In this document: positions 22,577 through 23,421 of the stretch, piece after piece
Numbering within the stretch: position 1 is the stretch's first letter
Layout: every line of letters starts with the position of its first letter
Source: JAGPUQ01 sp947084925
Lineage (GTDB): Bacteria > Pseudomonadota > Gammaproteobacteria > Pseudomonadales > Porticoccaceae
Assembly: GCA_947084925.1 (NCBI GenBank)
Contig: CAMTUJ010000017.1
Coordinates: 1-23,421 of the forward strand
DNA length: 23,421 nt
Direction of reading: 5' to 3'
Position numbers and translations under genes: made by a program
The notes under the pieces: generated by a model
Seen by the model: only the letters and a program-made list of their open reading frames with translations
Databases searched by the model: none
What the model was told of the DNA's origin: nothing

Positions 22577-22690
22577 GTATCGGGGGCAGGCCCCAGGGGA
22601 TGGGGCCGGGGGCGTAAAAGTCTAGGCGTTTCGCCACGGATACCGCTGCCTTCCCCCAACTTTATCGGTAACGCAAATTTTCGGGCAATT
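22577..22690. other. G-rich non-coding block before terS, candidate cos/pac site
   Basis: The 241-nt gap 22577-22817 begins with G runs (CGGGGGCAGGCCCC, GGGGCCGGGGGC). Then come GTAAAAGTCTAGG (22614-22626), ACGGATACCGCTGCC and a CCCCCAAC run. This order of G-run, AAAAGTCT and ACCGC resembles sequences I recall ahead of P27-type small-terminase genes in HK97-like phages, where cos lies. The recollection is unverified. The later part of the gap (22691-22817) shows no feature beyond a weakly open frame. Confidence 0.4.
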
Positions 22691-22817
22691 CCGGGCCGAC
22701 CTGGTCGGCTTCGGAGTGCGCCCCAGGGGCCGGAACCGCTCCCAAACTCGGCACCACCTGGTGCGAATTCTTCCGGATCTTCCCGATCACTCACAGATTC
22801 AATCGAGGTTTACCGAG

Positions 22818-23264
22818 ATGCGCAAAAAACGGACTTCAGACACCACGTCCGGCGCGGTCGCCCTGCTTCAGGATGCGCTGCAAGGCCCGCCACCGCCGCC
22901 TGCTGAGCTGCGCGACGATGCCGTGCGCTGCTGGTTCGCGATTGTCGGGGATCGCCCGGCCGGCGACTGGTCGGACCTTCAGTTGACCCTTGCCGAGATG
23001 GCCGCTTGCGCGATGGCCGATGTTTTCGAGCTCCAGCGGATATTGTCCCGCGAAGGCATGGTCATCATCACGCGCACCGGCATTGAAAAACCACACCCGG
23101 GCGTTGCGGCACTGGACTCTGCCACGCGGCGCCAGCTCGCACTGCTGAGAGCGTTGGGCATGGGTGCAGATAACAGCAGGGACTCCCGCCAGCGTGCCGA
23201 GGGTTACAAGCGTGCGCGCGTCATCGCTGGGCAGTTGGCCGCCGAACCCTTTCTTGCGCAGTAG
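22818..23264 (+). CDS. terS: P27-type phage terminase small subunit
   Basis: 148 aa from ATG 22818, preceded by GAGG about 9 nt upstream. The frame extends back to 22716, but that part reads unlike protein. Features of the P27 small terminase family: DAVRCWFAIVGDRPAGDWSD followed by the helix LTLAEMAACAMADVFELQRILSREG, then the strand pair VIITRTG and the family-like HPGVAALDSATRRQLALLRALGM. Small terminase subunits recognise the phage packaging site and hand DNA to the large subunit. No large terminase gene accompanies it within the element. That is the pattern by which satellites redirect a helper's packaging motor. Confidence 0.72.
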   Translation: MRKKRTSDTTSGAVALLQDALQGPPPPPAELRDDAVRCWFAIVGDRPAGDWSDLQLTLAEMAACAMADVFELQRILSREGMVIITRTGIEKPHPGVAALDSATRRQLALLRALGMGADNSRDSRQRAEGYKRARVIAGQLAAEPFLAQ

Positions 23265-23282
23265 GTGGCGACCCATTTGGAA

Positions 23283-23309
23283 AATGGCCTGTCTTCCGCC
23301 TGTCTTCGG
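23283..23309. repeat. Right arm-type repeat (27 bp)
   Basis: Identical to 16392-16418, same orientation. It lies 46 bp inside the right attachment repeat; the left copy lies 126 bp inside the left one. In the excised circle the two would flank the core as P and P' arms. Confidence 0.65.
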
Positions 23310-23355
23310 GAAATAATCGAAAATCGGGAGAGGGGGAAAACCGCTGTAACGTGTT

Positions 23356-23409
23356 GTTTTTGTTGGTGCCCAGGGGCGGAATCGAACCACCGACACGAGG
23401 ATTTTCAAT
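23356..23409. repeat. Right attachment repeat (54 bp)
   Basis: Identical to 16212-16265. Here the tRNA sequence continues intact to the window edge, so integration rebuilt a complete tRNA-Phe on this side. Confidence 0.93.
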
Positions 23410-23421
23410 CCTCTGCTCTAC
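23364..23421 (-). tRNA. tRNA-Phe (GAA), partial at the window edge
   Basis: Read on the minus strand, the 58 visible bases run from GTAGAGCAGAGG (end of the D-arm and anticodon stem) through the anticodon loop TTGAAAA. They continue through the variable loop, the T-arm GGTTCGATTCC and the acceptor end, to GGGCACCA with encoded CCA at 23364. The anticodon is GAA, so the tRNA carries phenylalanine. The 5' acceptor and most of the D-arm lie beyond the window. Confidence 0.93.

Larger units (their letters stand above)
16266..23409. mobile_element. 7.1-kb integrated element in tRNA-Phe, PICI-like phage satellite candidate
   Basis: The element is bounded by the 54-bp tRNA-Phe repeats and contains a tyrosine integrase at one end and a terminase small subunit at the other. 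Between them are an AlpA-like regulator, an HTH protein, a primase-helicase and small unknown genes, all on the plus strand. No large terminase, portal, capsid, tail or lysis gene is present. Known phage satellites of the PICI type have this plan (int, alpA, primase/rep, packaging redirect gene) but are usually 10-15 kb. A strongly reduced prophage or a plasmid-like integrative element is the alternative. The right 54-bp repeat is counted within the span as the element-side crossover product. Confidence 0.75.

Overview
The window is GC-rich proteobacterial DNA. A divergent metR-metE pair, a cytochrome c5-type lipoprotein, an NfeD/slipin membrane operon, acyl-CoA metabolism genes and a tRNA-Phe favour a gamma- (or beta-) proteobacterium. 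The species cannot be fixed from sequence alone. Three blocks are visible: a type I-C CRISPR-cas locus (1-5129), ordinary chromosome (about 5130-16211), and a small integrated element in tRNA-Phe (16212-23409).

CRISPR block. The end of cas8c, then cas7c, cas4, cas1, cas2, a leader and a short array (7 identical 37-bp repeats, 6 spacers) run left to right. The cas7-cas4 junction is rebuilt. It holds a HicB/HicA-type toxin-antitoxin (TA) pair, then an 82-codon hybrid ORF made of a second cas4 5' end fused in frame to a second, diverged cas7 3' end. After that comes an unrelated RelE/ParE-type TA pair on the opposite strand, and then the intact cas4. The simplest reading is recombination between two related I-C loci that each carried a different TA at the same cas7-cas4 position. 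The intact Cas4 has an extra N-terminus encoded by what looks like the second TA's promoter/operator region.

Chromosomal block. After the array come a SAM methyltransferase, metR and metE, an acyl-CoA carboxylase beta subunit, a slipin plus NfeD protease pair, a c5-type cytochrome lipoprotein and an acyl-CoA ligase. Two copies of a roughly 144-bp non-coding element, one intact with perfect 17-bp terminal inverted repeats and one decayed, each sit directly against the stop codon of a gene (metR and the methyltransferase).

Integrated element. A 54-bp direct repeat consisting mostly of the tRNA-Phe 3' half bounds a 7.1-kb element. Inside are a tyrosine integrase, an overlapping unknown gene, an AlpA-like small HTH protein, a second HTH protein, a primase-helicase, four small or unknown genes and a P27-type terminase small subunit. 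There are no capsid, portal, tail or lysis genes. A 27-bp repeat near both ends looks like integrase arm sites. A repeat cluster follows the primase gene (candidate origin), and a G-rich conserved-looking non-coding block precedes terS (candidate packaging site). This layout suggests a phage satellite (PICI-like) rather than a full prophage. The satellite and TA-guarded CRISPR interpretations are inferences; the repeats, hybrid ORF and gene order are directly visible.
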